DNA of 64,000 nt from Actinotalea sp. Marseille-Q4924 (GCF_916618755.1 NZ_CAKAKB010000006.1:124001-188000), one strand, 5' to 3'; positions 22,901-31,192 are shown, counted from the stretch's first letter. Numbers and translations are program-made. The notes: generated by a model not told the origin, from the sequence alone.

Positions 22901-24523
22901 GACGGGGGTGCCGGGGTCGGAGAAGACCGTCGCGTTCTCGAGGAGCTCGGCGAGGAGGTGCGCGGCCGGGAGGGCGACGTGGCCGAGCATGGAGGGGTCG
23001 ACCGGCAGGTCGAGGTGGATGCGCTCGTAGTGCTCGATCTCCGACGACGCGGTGCGGATGACGTCGGACACCGGGATCGGCTCGCGCAGCCGGCGCCCCG
23101 TGTCGATCCCCGCGAGGACGAGGAGCGACTCGGCGTTGCGGCGCATCCGGGTGGCGAGGTGGTCGAGACGGAAGAGGTCGGCGAGGGTCGCCGGGTCCTC
23201 CTCGGAGCGCTCGAGCGCGTCGATGAAGGACAGCTGGCGGTTGAGGAGCACCTGGTCGCGGCGGGCGACGTTGACGAACATCTCCGCGATCGAGCCGCGC
23301 AGGGCGGCCTGCTCCTGGGCGACCTGGATCGTCGTGGCGTTGACCTCGTTGAACGCCTCGGCCAGGCGGCCGACCTCGTCGCGGGAGTCGACCGGGATCC
23401 GGACGAGCGCGAGGTCCGGGCCCTGCCCGGGGACGGACACCTGCTCGACCAGGCGCGGCAGCTCGTCACGGACCTGGCCCGCGGCGAGCGTCAGGCGTCG
23501 CAGCGGCTCGACGATCTGCCGGGCGATGGTCAGCGCGGTCGCGAGGGAGATGACGACCGCGAGGACGGTCAGGGCGATGGTGAGGGCAGCGGTGCGGAAC
23601 GCCGTCGCCTCGACGTCGTCGGCCCGCACCTGCCCGGCGGCGTCGAGCTGGCCCAGCAGCGCGTCGTACTCGGCCGCCTGGCTGCCCGCCAGCTCGAACC
23701 ACTGGTCCGGGGTGATGAAGGTGAAGAAGGTGTTGCCTCCCGAGACCGGGAGGGCACGGATGCTGCCGTAGCTCTGCAGACCGACCCGCAGCGGCGGCAC
23801 GAGCACGTCGTCGCCGAGCTGGAGCTGCTGCACCAGGAGCGTGACCGTCTCCTGCTGCACGTTCGTGGCGGGGATCAGGCGCAGGAGCTCCTGGACGTCC
23901 GTCTGGGTCTGAGCGCCGGCGAGGACCGCCGAGCCGAGGACCTGCTCCTGGCGGTAGTCCTCCGCGAGCTGCATCGCCGCCGTCTGCGCCGTGATCACGG
24001 TCGCGAGGGGACGGTCGTCCAGCGCGTTCGCCACGACCTCCGGGAACGCGGTCACGCGCTCGACCACCGTCGTGTAGCCGGTGAAGGCGGCGCGGACGGT
24101 CATCTCGTCGCTGTCCACGGCACGCCGGAGCTGGTCCAGGGCGACCAGCTGGTCCCGCAGGCCGGTGACGGCACGGTCGACGACCGGGTCCAGGGAGGCC
24201 AGGTCGATGCTGTTCGCCGCGGTGTCCGCCGCGGAGATGGCCTTGTCGACCTGGGCGCGCGACTGGTTCATGGCGCCTCGTGCGTCGAGCCGCGAGGCGT
24301 CGTCCGCGAGCAGGAGCGGGATCGTCGCCGCGCGCTCCTCCTGCAACGCCACCGTGAGCTCGCGTGCGCGGTCGAGCGCACCCAGCAGCTCGGTCACCGT
24401 GCGCGCCACCCTCACGTCCTCGACCGCCTGCATCGAGATCGTCCCCGCGAGCGCGAAGAGGACGAGGACGGGCACGGACAGGGCCGCGAGGAGCTTCCCG
24501 CGGATGCCCAACCTGCGAAGCAT
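19955..24523 (-). CDS. Giant nitrate-sensor-type histidine kinase (CvnA-type)
   Basis: 1,522 residues from ATG 24523, GAAGGAG upstream. Helix 1 at 11-30, a helical extracellular NIT-type sensor at about 35-300 (ALQEERAATIPLLL is typical), helix 2 at about 301-325, HAMP to about 370-400, a dimerisation helix (RRDQVLLNRQLSFIDALE), and an ATPase domain (HLLAELLENATVFSDPG, VTVLDQGLGM, GLFVVGRIAGRLG) to about residue 630. The remaining 850-900 residues are Pro/Ala/Glu-rich, low complexity, with Trp-Gln repeats and scattered basic patches, ending in a conserved-looking ANQVRSLLSSFQSGTSRGR. Conservon kinases have such tails but this one is very long. No response regulator is adjacent; output probably goes through the GTPase. 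Confidence 0.9.
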   Translation of the reverse strand: MLRRLGIRGKLLAALSVPVLVLFALAGTISMQAVEDVRVARTVTELLGALDRARELTVALQEERAATIPLLLADDASRLDARGAMNQSRAQVDKAISAADTAANSIDLASLDPVVDRAVTGLRDQLVALDQLRRAVDSDEMTVRAAFTGYTTVVERVTAFPEVVANALDDRPLATVITAQTAAMQLAEDYRQEQVLGSAVLAGAQTQTDVQELLRLIPATNVQQETVTLLVQQLQLGDDVLVPPLRVGLQSYGSIRALPVSGGNTFFTFITPDQWFELAGSQAAEYDALLGQLDAAGQVRADDVEATAFRTAALTIALTVLAVVISLATALTIARQIVEPLRRLTLAAGQVRDELPRLVEQVSVPGQGPDLALVRIPVDSRDEVGRLAEAFNEVNATTIQVAQEQAALRGSIAEMFVNVARRDQVLLNRQLSFIDALERSEEDPATLADLFRLDHLATRMRRNAESLLVLAGIDTGRRLREPIPVSDVIRTASSEIEHYERIHLDLPVDPSMLGHVALPAAHLLAELLENATVFSDPGTPVQVSTGIDETHVVVTVLDQGLGMTAAELAEANAKIRTTSASDVVGAQRLGLFVVGRIAGRLGAQVELGLGPDGTGTLATVRIPVILFVETASIPLTAPITAAERPSESFAPVEEAAVVVHDTAFAPVPEHVQDVSPGSLGSAENPAEEVDLASLTDGRTGHGLPRRRSRGADSEAPAPSTEYREQDDAAAAPSIPLAPQADALAGAATLPTDEGWAPAVVEAQPLVARRRADDDEAAAPAPLPTRGDALPVREPAATTGEPVVGEAATELPTRALPTRAPGGAGLPSRTPVELVAEATPAVPAGPPESRAAMFSGFRSRRAELAAAAVDQLPDRDDERPAGDGADRLAAAAAFFGRNGDAVADEPEPLVIPALEDDDEFPPSLLGAVEDRPGGRHAYRDDELTWPPAVDAVEDTWAPADDAAPEWTVDTGWQQPVAPAPAAEQDWAAQQPWTPPQQEWAAQQEWAPQQAWTPPQQDWAAAEPAPTVDEHQHAAPAPSWDAQPVAASWDAQPAAATSSWEAGAPAAEDGAADEALEDAASSVSPWSPVTGPTPVVPEPADAPWTAVGDRGDEVLDLLTADAPAAAAADADATVLGAAAPAAAGGAAVAAGAPPKRRWWPFGRAKSRTAPAQPAFEPALEPALEPVGTAPEPSAEAPAWPATTDDVPAPVAPPLRSSAWGPSEAGAHALPPVEPEAPAAPSATPRLGASAFFPAVHATREAGDLLFPEEVPADLGGAPLDEAAHQGGQDVVGEWGLPSPRPMPPQPEPAAEPAVAPAAFVAPAESWAPETWDVPEEPQWRPTMAPPAAPEPAAGGGGGGLGHRTPGATQQSFTPAPLPAFQPATFTPEPTGVSGFDAEVNSALAQRADLAQQALAELSQLSSYRPQTVAGGAGSLTRRTPSAVPAAPEITTRPGVPRPERDANQVRSLLSSFQSGTSRGRMAVDGTQTTGTGTSGTGHEEGPSEREQLAPVPTDSDLTQRSTSW
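21470..21600. repeat. Trp-Gln-rich imperfect tandem repeat inside the kinase tail
   Basis: In-frame imperfect repeats encode units such as QQEWAAQQEWAPQQAW and TPPQQDWAA on the minus strand. The DNA shows the matching near-repeats of CACTCCTGCTG and GGCGGCCCA. Aromatic, Gln/Pro-rich repeats of this kind often act as flexible stickers; no function is known here. Confidence 0.6.
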
Positions 24524-24538
24524 GGTGTCTCCTTCACT

Positions 24539-24560
24539 GCGCGGTGTGCGCACACCGCGC
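24539..24560. promoter_or_regulatory. 22-bp perfect palindrome before the conservon
   Basis: A 22-base perfect palindrome with core GGTGTGCGCACACC, flanked by GCGC on each side, ends 16 bases before the kinase ATG and directly abuts its ribosome site. It could be an operator within the leader or an RNA hairpin that affects translation of the whole operon. No regulator is identified. Confidence 0.6.
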
Positions 24561-24713
24561 GCGGTGCCGGCCGACGACGGCGCCAGGACGCGACTTCGCC
24601 GTCCACAACACATCGGCCCGGTAGCCCCCAGGCATGAGGATTGTGACGGAGTTGCTGGTCGCGGGTTTCCGACCCCGGTGGTGGTCGTCGACCCGGCTGC
24701 GAGACTCACGGTC

Positions 24714-25709
24714 ATGAGGTTCGTCACGATCATCGACGACGACGGCGAGGGCCGCCTCGCCCTGGCCGACCGTGCGGCGCCGGTCCCCGGTCCCGGTGAG
24801 GTGCTCGTCCAGGTGGCGGGCGCCGGCGTCAACAACGCGGACCTGCTCCAGGTCGCCGGCCGCTACCCCGCCCCCGCCGGGGCACCGGACTGGCCGGGCC
24901 TGGAGGTCTCGGGGACCGTGACCGCCGTCGGCGCCGGGGTGGGCGGCGTCGTCGTCGGCGACCGGGTCGCAGCGCTGCTGGCGGGTGGGGGCTACGCGGA
25001 GCAGGTCGTCGTCCCGGCGGCGCAGGTGCTCGCCGTCCCGCCGGCCCTCGACCTCGTCGACGCCGCGGCGCTGCCGGAGGCGGCCTGCACCGTCTGGTCG
25101 ACCCTGTGGTCGCCGGAGCTCGGCGCGGGCCTGCGCGCCGGGGAGTGGCTGCTCGTCCACGGCGGCTCGGGCGGCGTCGGGTCCTTCACGGTGCAGGCCG
25201 CCAAGGCGTCGGGCGTCCACGTCGTGGCGACGGCCGGCGGCCCCGAGCGGACGGCGCGCTGCCGTGAGCTGGGCGCCGACGTCGTCGTCGACCACCACAC
25301 CGAGGACTTCGTCGACGCGGCGCGCCGGGCGACGAGGGGGCGTGGCGTCGACGTCGTCCTGGACGTCGTCGGGGCCGCCTACCTGGGCCGCAACCTCGAC
25401 GTCCTTGCGACGGGGGGCCGGCTGGCCGTCATCGGGCTGCAGCAGGGCCGGCGCGCGGAGCTCGACCTCGGCCTCCTCCTGGCGAAGCGCGCGCGGGTGC
25501 TCGGCACGACGCTGCGGTCGCGCCCCGCGGACGAGAAGGCCGCCGTCGTCGCCGGCGTCGCGCGTGGCCTCTGGCCGCTCGTGGCGACGGGCGCCGTGCG
25601 ACCTGTGGTGGCGGAGCGGGTCCCGCTGTCCGAGGCCGGCCGGGCGCACGAGCTCCTGCGGGCGGGGACCGTCTTCGGCAAGGTCGTGCTGGTCCCTGAG
25701 CGACCGTGA
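24714..25709 (+). CDS. NAD(P)H:quinone oxidoreductase, zinc-free MDR family
   Basis: 331 residues. GroES-like N-terminus (GPGEVLVQVAGAGVNNADLLQVAGRYP, PGLEVSGTVTAVGAGV), then the Rossmann motif HGGSGGVGSFTVQAAK near residue 145 and DVVLDVVGAAYLGRNLDVLATGGRLAVIG. The structural- and catalytic-zinc cysteines of alcohol dehydrogenases are missing, as in quinone/zeta-crystallin reductases. Likely reduces quinones or enones with NADPH in the cytoplasm. GAGACT lies seven bases before the ATG, so the start is probably leaderless. Divergent from the conservon. Confidence 0.88.
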   Translation: MRFVTIIDDDGEGRLALADRAAPVPGPGEVLVQVAGAGVNNADLLQVAGRYPAPAGAPDWPGLEVSGTVTAVGAGVGGVVVGDRVAALLAGGGYAEQVVVPAAQVLAVPPALDLVDAAALPEAACTVWSTLWSPELGAGLRAGEWLLVHGGSGGVGSFTVQAAKASGVHVVATAGGPERTARCRELGADVVVDHHTEDFVDAARRATRGRGVDVVLDVVGAAYLGRNLDVLATGGRLAVIGLQQGRRAELDLGLLLAKRARVLGTTLRSRPADEKAAVVAGVARGLWPLVATGAVRPVVAERVPLSEAGRAHELLRAGTVFGKVVLVPERP

Positions 25710-25756
25710 GCGGCTCGCCCTCGCACGTCGCACGTCGGGACGACCAGAATGGGCGG

Positions 25757-26341
25757 ATGACGTCCAGCCCCGACAGCCCGCAGCCCGCCGACGCCCGCCC
25801 CGACGAGGCCGACGACGTGGTGGAGCCCGAGGACGCCGTGACGGTCGAGGACCCTGACGGGCCCGGCTCGCCGTCCGAGGCCATGTTCACCGGCTCGCCC
25901 GCGAAGGTCATGCGCATCGGCACGATGGTCAAGCAGCTCCTCGAGGAGGTGCGCAACGCACCGCTCGACGAGGCGGCCCGCGCGCGCATGGCGGAGGTGC
26001 ACGATCGCTCGCTGCACGAGCTCGAGGAGGGCCTGTCCGACGAGCTCGTCGCCGAGCTGCGGCGCATCACCCTGCCCTTCTCCGACGACGAGAGCCCGTC
26101 GGACGCGGAGCTCCGGGTCGCGCAGGCCCAGCTCGTCGGCTGGCTGGAGGGCCTCTTCCACGGCCTGCAGACGGCGCTCGTGGCGCAGCAGATGTCGACC
26201 CAGGCGCAGCTGGCGCAGATGCGCCGCGCCCTGCCGCCCGGCTCGATCCCGCCGGGCGCGATGGGGATGGCGCCGGGGCAGGCGGGCGAGGACGGCGAGC
26301 CGCGTCGTCAGGACGAGCGGCACCCCGGCCAGTACCTGTGA
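25757..26341 (+). CDS. bpa: Bacterial proteasome activator Bpa/PafE
   Basis: 194 residues from ATG 25757, six bases after CAGAAT (leaderless). The acidic N-terminal 45 residues look disordered; the helical core RIGTMVKQLLEEVRNAPLDE, HDRSLHELEEGLSDELVAELRR, LVGWLEGLFHGLQTALVAQQ is the DUF2587 fold, and the chain ends in GQYL. That C-terminal motif docks into the 20S proteasome alpha ring to open the gate without ATP. Its presence implies a proteasome core elsewhere in the genome. The gene is 47 bases downstream of the oxidoreductase stop. Confidence 0.93.
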   Translation: MTSSPDSPQPADARPDEADDVVEPEDAVTVEDPDGPGSPSEAMFTGSPAKVMRIGTMVKQLLEEVRNAPLDEAARARMAEVHDRSLHELEEGLSDELVAELRRITLPFSDDESPSDAELRVAQAQLVGWLEGLFHGLQTALVAQQMSTQAQLAQMRRALPPGSIPPGAMGMAPGQAGEDGEPRRQDERHPGQYL

Positions 26342-26352
26342 GCTGACGCTCC

Positions 26353-27273
26353 TCAGGGCGTGGGGTCGGGCACCGGCACGGGCTGACGCCGGCGTGCCGA
26401 CGCCAGCGCGATCGCGCCGGACACGAGGACCAGGCCGACGACCTCCAGGGGGCCCGGCACCTGCCCCAGCACCACGGCGCCCACCACGGTCGCCGTGGCG
26501 GGGAGCAGCGCGAGCAGGATCGCGAACACGGCCGCCCCCACCCGTCTCATCACCACCTGCTCCAGCCCGTACGGGATGACCGAGGAGAGCACCGCCACCC
26601 CGACGACGGCGCCCGCGAGCCACCACGACGTCACGACCGGGGCCGCCGGGGCGACGAGGAACGGCCCGGTGGCGAGTGCGCCGGCCGCCATCGCGACCGC
26701 GAGCCCGGACACACCCGCGCCGCCCAGGGCGACGCGCCGCCCCAGCACGATGTAGCCCGCCCAGAACGCGGCGGCCAGACCGATCGCGACGAGCCCGACG
26801 ACGACGCCCGGGCCGCCCACCTCGAGAGTCACCCCCGCGAGCAGGACGACGCCCGCGAAGGCCAGCACGATGCCCCAGCGCTCGCGCCAGCCCGAGCCCG
26901 TGACGGCGGCCACCGCGACGGGCCCGAGGAACTCGATCGCCACGGCGGTCCCCAGCGGAAGGTGCTCGATCGCGACGTAGAAGGTGATGTTCATGGCTGC
27001 CAGGCACACGCCGAAGGCGGTGGCAGCGCCGAGGCGACGGCGGGTCCAGCCGACGCGCCACGGACGCGTCAGCGCGACGAGGACGAGGGCGGAGACGACG
27101 ACCCGCAACCACGCCACCGCCGCGGCCGGGATCCGGTCGAACAGCGAGACGGCGAGCGCGGCGCCCAGGTACTGGGTGAGGCCGGAGACGACGAAGATCG
27201 CCGGTGCGGGGACGCGGGCGAGGGCTCGCCCGGGAGCCGTGCCCGGCGTCGTCGTCGGCGGCTCGGCGGTCAC
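26353..27273 (-). CDS. DMT-family exporter, RhtA-like
   Basis: 306 residues, GTG six bases after TAGCCT. Ten predicted membrane helices in two EamA repeats. AMNITFYVAIEHLPLGTAVAIEFLGPVAVA is the typical pattern of RhtA-type threonine/homoserine exporters, followed by a second half ending in GQVPGPLEVVGLVLVSGAIAL. Exported substrate is likely an amino acid or analogue, not proven. Converges with bpa, only 11 bases between stops. Confidence 0.83.
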   Translation of the reverse strand: MTAEPPTTTPGTAPGRALARVPAPAIFVVSGLTQYLGAALAVSLFDRIPAAAVAWLRVVVSALVLVALTRPWRVGWTRRRLGAATAFGVCLAAMNITFYVAIEHLPLGTAVAIEFLGPVAVAAVTGSGWRERWGIVLAFAGVVLLAGVTLEVGGPGVVVGLVAIGLAAAFWAGYIVLGRRVALGGAGVSGLAVAMAAGALATGPFLVAPAAPVVTSWWLAGAVVGVAVLSSVIPYGLEQVVMRRVGAAVFAILLALLPATATVVGAVVLGQVPGPLEVVGLVLVSGAIALASARRRQPVPVPDPTP

Positions 27274-27331
27274 CGCGCCAGGCTAGGTCACGCCGGCCCC
27301 GCCCCCCTCCCGCCGCATCACGCCGTCCTCT

Positions 27332-27389
27332 CCGCCACTTCGCGTCCGATCCACCAGTCGAGAGGTACGGATCGGACGCAGGGTGGCGG
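27332..27389. repeat. 58-bp palindromic repeat, copy A
   Basis: Begins CCGCCACTTCGCGTCCGATC and ends GGATCGGACGCAGGGTGGCG plus G. The 21-base arms pair except for three central bases (TTC against AGG) that are the same in copy B at 32403-32460. The spacer differs. An extra GGATCGGACGCA overlaps the end of the element. Lies between the importer terminator and the DMT exporter promoter. Confidence 0.85.
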
Positions 27390-27410
27390 ATCGGACGCAG
27401 ATCGGACACA

Positions 27411-27450
27411 CGACGGCGCCCCCGGACCGGTGGATCCGGGGGCGCCGTCG
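27411..27450 (-). terminator. Terminator of the first sugar ABC operon
   Basis: CGACGGCGCCCCCGGA (27411-27426) and TCCGGGGGCGCCGTCG (27435-27450) form a perfect 16-base stem with an eight-base loop, 22 bases after the last permease stop. Confidence 0.85.
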
Positions 27451-27472
27451 AGGTGGCCGTGCGTCCTGCGGG

Positions 27473-28444
27473 TCAGCCCTTGACGGAGCCGGCGAGCAGG
27501 CCGCGGACGAAGTACCGCTGGAGCGCGAGGAACACGACCAGCGGGACGACGATCGTGACGAACGCACCCGAGGACAGCAGGTGCCACGTCTCACCACGGT
27601 TGCCCGCCAGCTCGGCGAGGCGGACGGTCAGCGGCGCGACGTCGGCGGTGCCGCCGGCGAAGACGAGGGCCACGAGCAGGTCGTTCCAGACCCAGAGGAA
27701 CTGGAAGATCGCGAACGCGGCGATCGCCGGGACGAGCAGGGGCAGGAGCACCTGGAAGAAGATCTTCACGTGCCCCGCGCCGTCGACGCGGGCGGCCTCG
27801 ATGAGGGACGGCGGGATGTCCTTCATGAAGTTGTGCAGGAGGAACACCGCGAGCGGCAGCGCGAAGATCGTGTGCGAGAGCCACACGACCCAGTACGACC
27901 CGGCGAGGCCCCAGTCCACGTACTGCGTCAGCAGCGGGATCAGGGTGATCTGGATCGGGATGATCTGGAGCGCGAAGACGGCCACGAACAGCACGTCCCG
28001 GCCGCGGAAGTCGATCCACGCGAAGGCGTACGCCGCGAGCAGCGCGAGGCTGATCGGGATGAGCACCGCGGGGATCGTCACGACGAGCGAGTTGATGATG
28101 TAGTTCGAGAAGCTCGCCCCCCCGAACAGCACCTCCTGGTAGTTCTCCATCGTGAAGTTGGGGTTGGCGAGGGAGGTCCACCAGCCCGTCTGCCGCACGT
28201 CGCTCGCGGGCCGGAAGGACGTGACCAGGAGGCCGAACGTCGGGACGGTCCACAGCAGCGCGATGATGAGCGCGATGCCGGAGGCCCAGGGGGAGCTGAT
28301 CTTCCCCTTGACCGCGATCGCACGCTTCTCGGTGCGCGAGAGCTTGCGCTCCTTCGGCCGGCCCAGGCCTGGCGCCTTGCCGCCGTCGATCTCGCCTTCC
28401 TCGGACTTCTGGAACGCCTGAGGAGGCGGTGGCGTCGTGGTCAT
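27473..28444 (-). CDS. Sugar ABC transporter permease, MalG type
   Basis: 323 residues. About 50 charged N-terminal residues, then six helices. The coupling EAA loop is EAARVDGAGHVKIFFQVLLP, which docks the ATPase; the C-terminus QRYFVRGLLAGSVKG is typical of MalG-type permeases. Its ATG overlaps the stop of the MalF-type gene as ATGA, so the two subunits are translationally coupled. The ATPase is not encoded nearby, which fits a shared MsiK-type ATPase. Confidence 0.92.
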   Translation of the reverse strand: MTTTPPPPQAFQKSEEGEIDGGKAPGLGRPKERKLSRTEKRAIAVKGKISSPWASGIALIIALLWTVPTFGLLVTSFRPASDVRQTGWWTSLANPNFTMENYQEVLFGGASFSNYIINSLVVTIPAVLIPISLALLAAYAFAWIDFRGRDVLFVAVFALQIIPIQITLIPLLTQYVDWGLAGSYWVVWLSHTIFALPLAVFLLHNFMKDIPPSLIEAARVDGAGHVKIFFQVLLPLLVPAIAAFAIFQFLWVWNDLLVALVFAGGTADVAPLTVRLAELAGNRGETWHLLSSGAFVTIVVPLVVFLALQRYFVRGLLAGSVKG

Positions 28445-29502
28445 CGGATCTCCTCCGCGAGTCGCATCTGCCGGACGTTGTAGACGACCAGCGGGATGAC
28501 CAGGATGAACAGGATCGTGGCGAGCGCCGCCCCGAGGCCCGCGTTACCGGCGCGGAAGCTCTGCGTGTAGAACTCGTTGGCCACGACCGAGGTGTTGAAG
28601 TTGCCACCCGTCATCGTGCGGACGATGTCGAAGACCTTCAGGGTCGCCATGGCGATCGTCGTCAGGACGACGACGAGCGCAGGGCGGATGCTCGGGACGG
28701 TGATGTACCGGAACATCTTGACGCCGGTGAGACCGTCCAGGCGCGCGGCCTCGACGATGTCGTCGGGGATCGCCTTGATGGCGGCGGAGAGGATCGTCAT
28801 CGCGAAGCCGGACTGGATCCAGATCATGACGGCGATGAGGAACAGGTTGTTCCACGGGGCGTTGAGCAGGAACTGCTGCGGCTCGAGCCCGAACCAGACG
28901 AGGAACTGGTTCAGCAGACCGGTCTGCTCGTTCGTCGGGTTGCCCTCGGCGTCCGGCAGGAGCGCCCGGTACTCGTACATGAACCGCCAGATGACCGACG
29001 CGCCGACGAGCGAGATGGACATCGGCAGGAACATCAGCGTCTTGGCGAAGCGCTCGAAGCGGGTCCTGTCGACGAGGACGGCGTAGATGAGTCCGAAGAG
29101 CGTCGACAGCAGCGGGACGAGGATCACCCACAGGGCGGTGTTGCGCAGGACGATCTGCAGGTCCGGGTTGGTGAACGACGTGACGTAGTTGTCGAGGCCG
29201 ATGAACTCCGAGCCGTTGCGGTTGAACAACGACGCGTACATCGTCCGCAGACCGGGGTACAGCAGGCCGAACGTCAGGAAGATGAGCGTCGGGGCGAGGA
29301 ACGCCGCGGTGACCGCCCAGGTCGGCATGCGCTTGATCCTGTCGACCGCGAGCAGGATCGCGCCCATGACGAGGACGAACAGGAGGACGGCGACGACCAT
29401 GAGGGCGAGCTTGTGCCCCGGGTCCGACGCGTCCGTGAGCCAGGTGCGCAGGCCGCGAGTCAGGTACTCGAACCATGCGCCGATGTTGGAGAAGAAGTCC
29501 AC
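28441..29502 (-). CDS. Sugar ABC transporter permease, MalF type
   Basis: 353 residues. I choose GTG 29502 because GGAGG ends five bases before it; GTG 29508 directly abuts GGAGG and is too close. An extra helix near residues 30-50 precedes the usual six. The EAA loop reads EAARLDGLTGVKMFRYITVPSI. The segment RFMYEYRALLPDAEGNPTNEQTG forms an extended external loop as in alpha-glucoside (AglF-like) permeases. Pairs with the downstream MalG-type subunit. Confidence 0.9.
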   Translation of the reverse strand: MDFFSNIGAWFEYLTRGLRTWLTDASDPGHKLALMVVAVLLFVLVMGAILLAVDRIKRMPTWAVTAAFLAPTLIFLTFGLLYPGLRTMYASLFNRNGSEFIGLDNYVTSFTNPDLQIVLRNTALWVILVPLLSTLFGLIYAVLVDRTRFERFAKTLMFLPMSISLVGASVIWRFMYEYRALLPDAEGNPTNEQTGLLNQFLVWFGLEPQQFLLNAPWNNLFLIAVMIWIQSGFAMTILSAAIKAIPDDIVEAARLDGLTGVKMFRYITVPSIRPALVVVLTTIAMATLKVFDIVRTMTGGNFNTSVVANEFYTQSFRAGNAGLGAALATILFILVIPLVVYNVRQMRLAEEIR

Positions 29503-29615
29503 TGCCACCTCCGTGTGCGGCGCCTCACGGGCCGGTGAGGCGCGGGACGTCGACGTCGACGTGCCAGCCGGGGCCCGCTCCTAGTGGAGCAGGCCCCGGC
29601 CGGTTCACGCCAGCA

Positions 29616-31010
29616 TCACGGCCAGGAGGCCTCGATGGCGTCGAGGACGTCCTGCGTCGGCTTGTCGGTCGCGAGCCACGCGGTCATCTCGGCCCAGAAG
29701 GAGCCTGCGCCCACGGCACCGGGCATGAGGTCCGAGCCGTCGAAGCGGAACGTGCGGCTCTCGTCCGCGAGCAGCTCGGCCGACAGGGCGTCGATCGGCG
29801 ACTCGTAGAGGGAGGTGTCCTGCGAGTTGTTCGCCGACACCCAGCCCGGGCCCGAGGACTCGAGCTTGGCGTTGGTCCACTCCGGGCTGGCCAGGTACGC
29901 CTGGAAGGCCTGGACCTCGGGACGGTCGGAGAACGTGACCACGAACTCGCCGCCACCGAGGACTGGCTGGTTCTCGGGGTCGATCGGCGGCAGGTAGAAG
30001 GCGAAGACGTCGCCGTCCTCGGCCACGACCGCGTCCTCCTGGTAGACCGGCCACTGCGCCTGGTAGAAGGACGCCTGGCGGTGCATCCAGCACTCGCCGT
30101 CCAGGATCGGGTAGCCCGCGTCGGTGAACTCGGTGGTCGCGATCGAGCTGACGTCACCGAAGCCCGCGTTGACGTACTCCGGGTTCTTGAGGATGCCCTC
30201 GACGTACTCCATGGCCTCGGCGACCGCGGGGTCGTTGAAGGGGATCTCGTGGTTGACCCACTGGTCGTAGACGTCCGGGCCCGCGGAGCGGAGCATGACG
30301 TCCTCGACCCAGTCCGTGGCCGGCCAGCCGGTGGCGTCACCGGAGCCGATGCCCGCGCACCAGGGGGTGCCGCCGGCGGCGACGATCTCGTCCGACAGGG
30401 CGATCATGTCGTCCCACGTCTCGGGGATCTCGTAGCCGGCCTCCTCGAACATCGAGGGGGAGTACCAGACGAACGACTTCACGTTGGCGCCCAGCGGGGT
30501 GCCGTAGAACGTGCCGTCGACCGTGCCGTAGCCCTTCCACGCCTCGGAGTAGTACTCGTCGACGTTGGCCTCGGCGAGCTCGCCGACCGGCTGCACCGCG
30601 TCGGGGAAGTCCGTCACGAGGGTGTTCAGCAGACCGGGCTGCGGGACGTAGGCGATGTCAGGCGCGTTGCCGGCCTGGACACGGACGGGGAGCTGCGCCT
30701 CGAACTCGCGCGAGCCCTCGTAGATCACGTCGGCGCCGGTGCACTCCTCGAAGGGGACCCACGACTGGATGTGGGCCTCGTCCTCGGGCGCGGTGATCGA
30801 GGTGTAGACCGTGACCTCGGTGCCGCTCAGGTCCCCGTACGTGTCGACGTAGTCCTGGCACTCCTCGGAGACGTCCCCGCCACCGTCGCCGCCACCGCCG
30901 GCGTCACCGCCGTCGTCCTCCGGCGGGGCGGTGCAGGCGGCCAGGACCAGCGCCAGGCCGAGACCGCCGGCCACGGCGGCAGCGCCGCGACCTCGCGTCG
31001 TGCTTCTCAT
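29616..31010 (-). CDS. Sugar ABC transporter solute-binding lipoprotein
   Basis: 464 residues from ATG 31010. Lipoprotein signal with lipobox LAAC, Cys26, then a Gly/Asp-rich linker. The mature part is a family 1 binding protein: GTEVTVYTSITAPEDEAHIQSW, APDIAYVPQPGLLNTLV, FYGTPLGANVKSFVWYSPSMFEEAGYEIPETWDDM, and a late Trp-rich segment. It resembles AglE-type alpha-glucoside binders; two Cys (GECWMH and WCAGIG) may bond. It captures an oligosaccharide outside the cell for the two permeases downstream. Confidence 0.9.
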   Translation of the reverse strand: MRSTTRGRGAAAVAGGLGLALVLAACTAPPEDDGGDAGGGGDGGGDVSEECQDYVDTYGDLSGTEVTVYTSITAPEDEAHIQSWVPFEECTGADVIYEGSREFEAQLPVRVQAGNAPDIAYVPQPGLLNTLVTDFPDAVQPVGELAEANVDEYYSEAWKGYGTVDGTFYGTPLGANVKSFVWYSPSMFEEAGYEIPETWDDMIALSDEIVAAGGTPWCAGIGSGDATGWPATDWVEDVMLRSAGPDVYDQWVNHEIPFNDPAVAEAMEYVEGILKNPEYVNAGFGDVSSIATTEFTDAGYPILDGECWMHRQASFYQAQWPVYQEDAVVAEDGDVFAFYLPPIDPENQPVLGGGEFVVTFSDRPEVQAFQAYLASPEWTNAKLESSGPGWVSANNSQDTSLYESPIDALSAELLADESRTFRFDGSDLMPGAVGAGSFWAEMTAWLATDKPTQDVLDAIEASWP

Positions 31011-31098
31011 CAACGAACCTCCACGTCGTCGTAGGGCGGATGTCCGCCCCGGTTCCACCCGAGGTCCGTGACGTGCACTTCCCCGGGCACGCTGGCAA

Positions 31099-31112
31099 TG
31101 CAAGCGCTTTCA
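31099..31112. promoter_or_regulatory. LacI-type operator upstream of the first sugar importer
   Basis: TGCAAGCGCTTTCA matches its complement at six of seven positions and carries the AAGCGCTT core of LacI/CcpA-type operators. It sits 89 bases before the binding-protein start. A weaker related site, GCAAGCAGTTGC, lies at 31123-31134. The LacI gene next door is the likely reader. Confidence 0.7.
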
Positions 31113-31192
31113 TGGGGGTCCTGCAAGCAGTTGCGGCCACATCCGGGCGACGAAGTGGTAACGATTCCGTCACGCGGGGCCAACCGGGTGAC

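Noticed and set aside
20036-24637. 1,533-codon open frame antisense to the conservon kinase
   Set aside because: Composition is a mirror of the kinase codons; no motif, no ribosome site.
27332-27389. Insertion sequence ends
   Set aside because: No transposase between or near the two copies and no target duplication is evident; kept only as a repeat.
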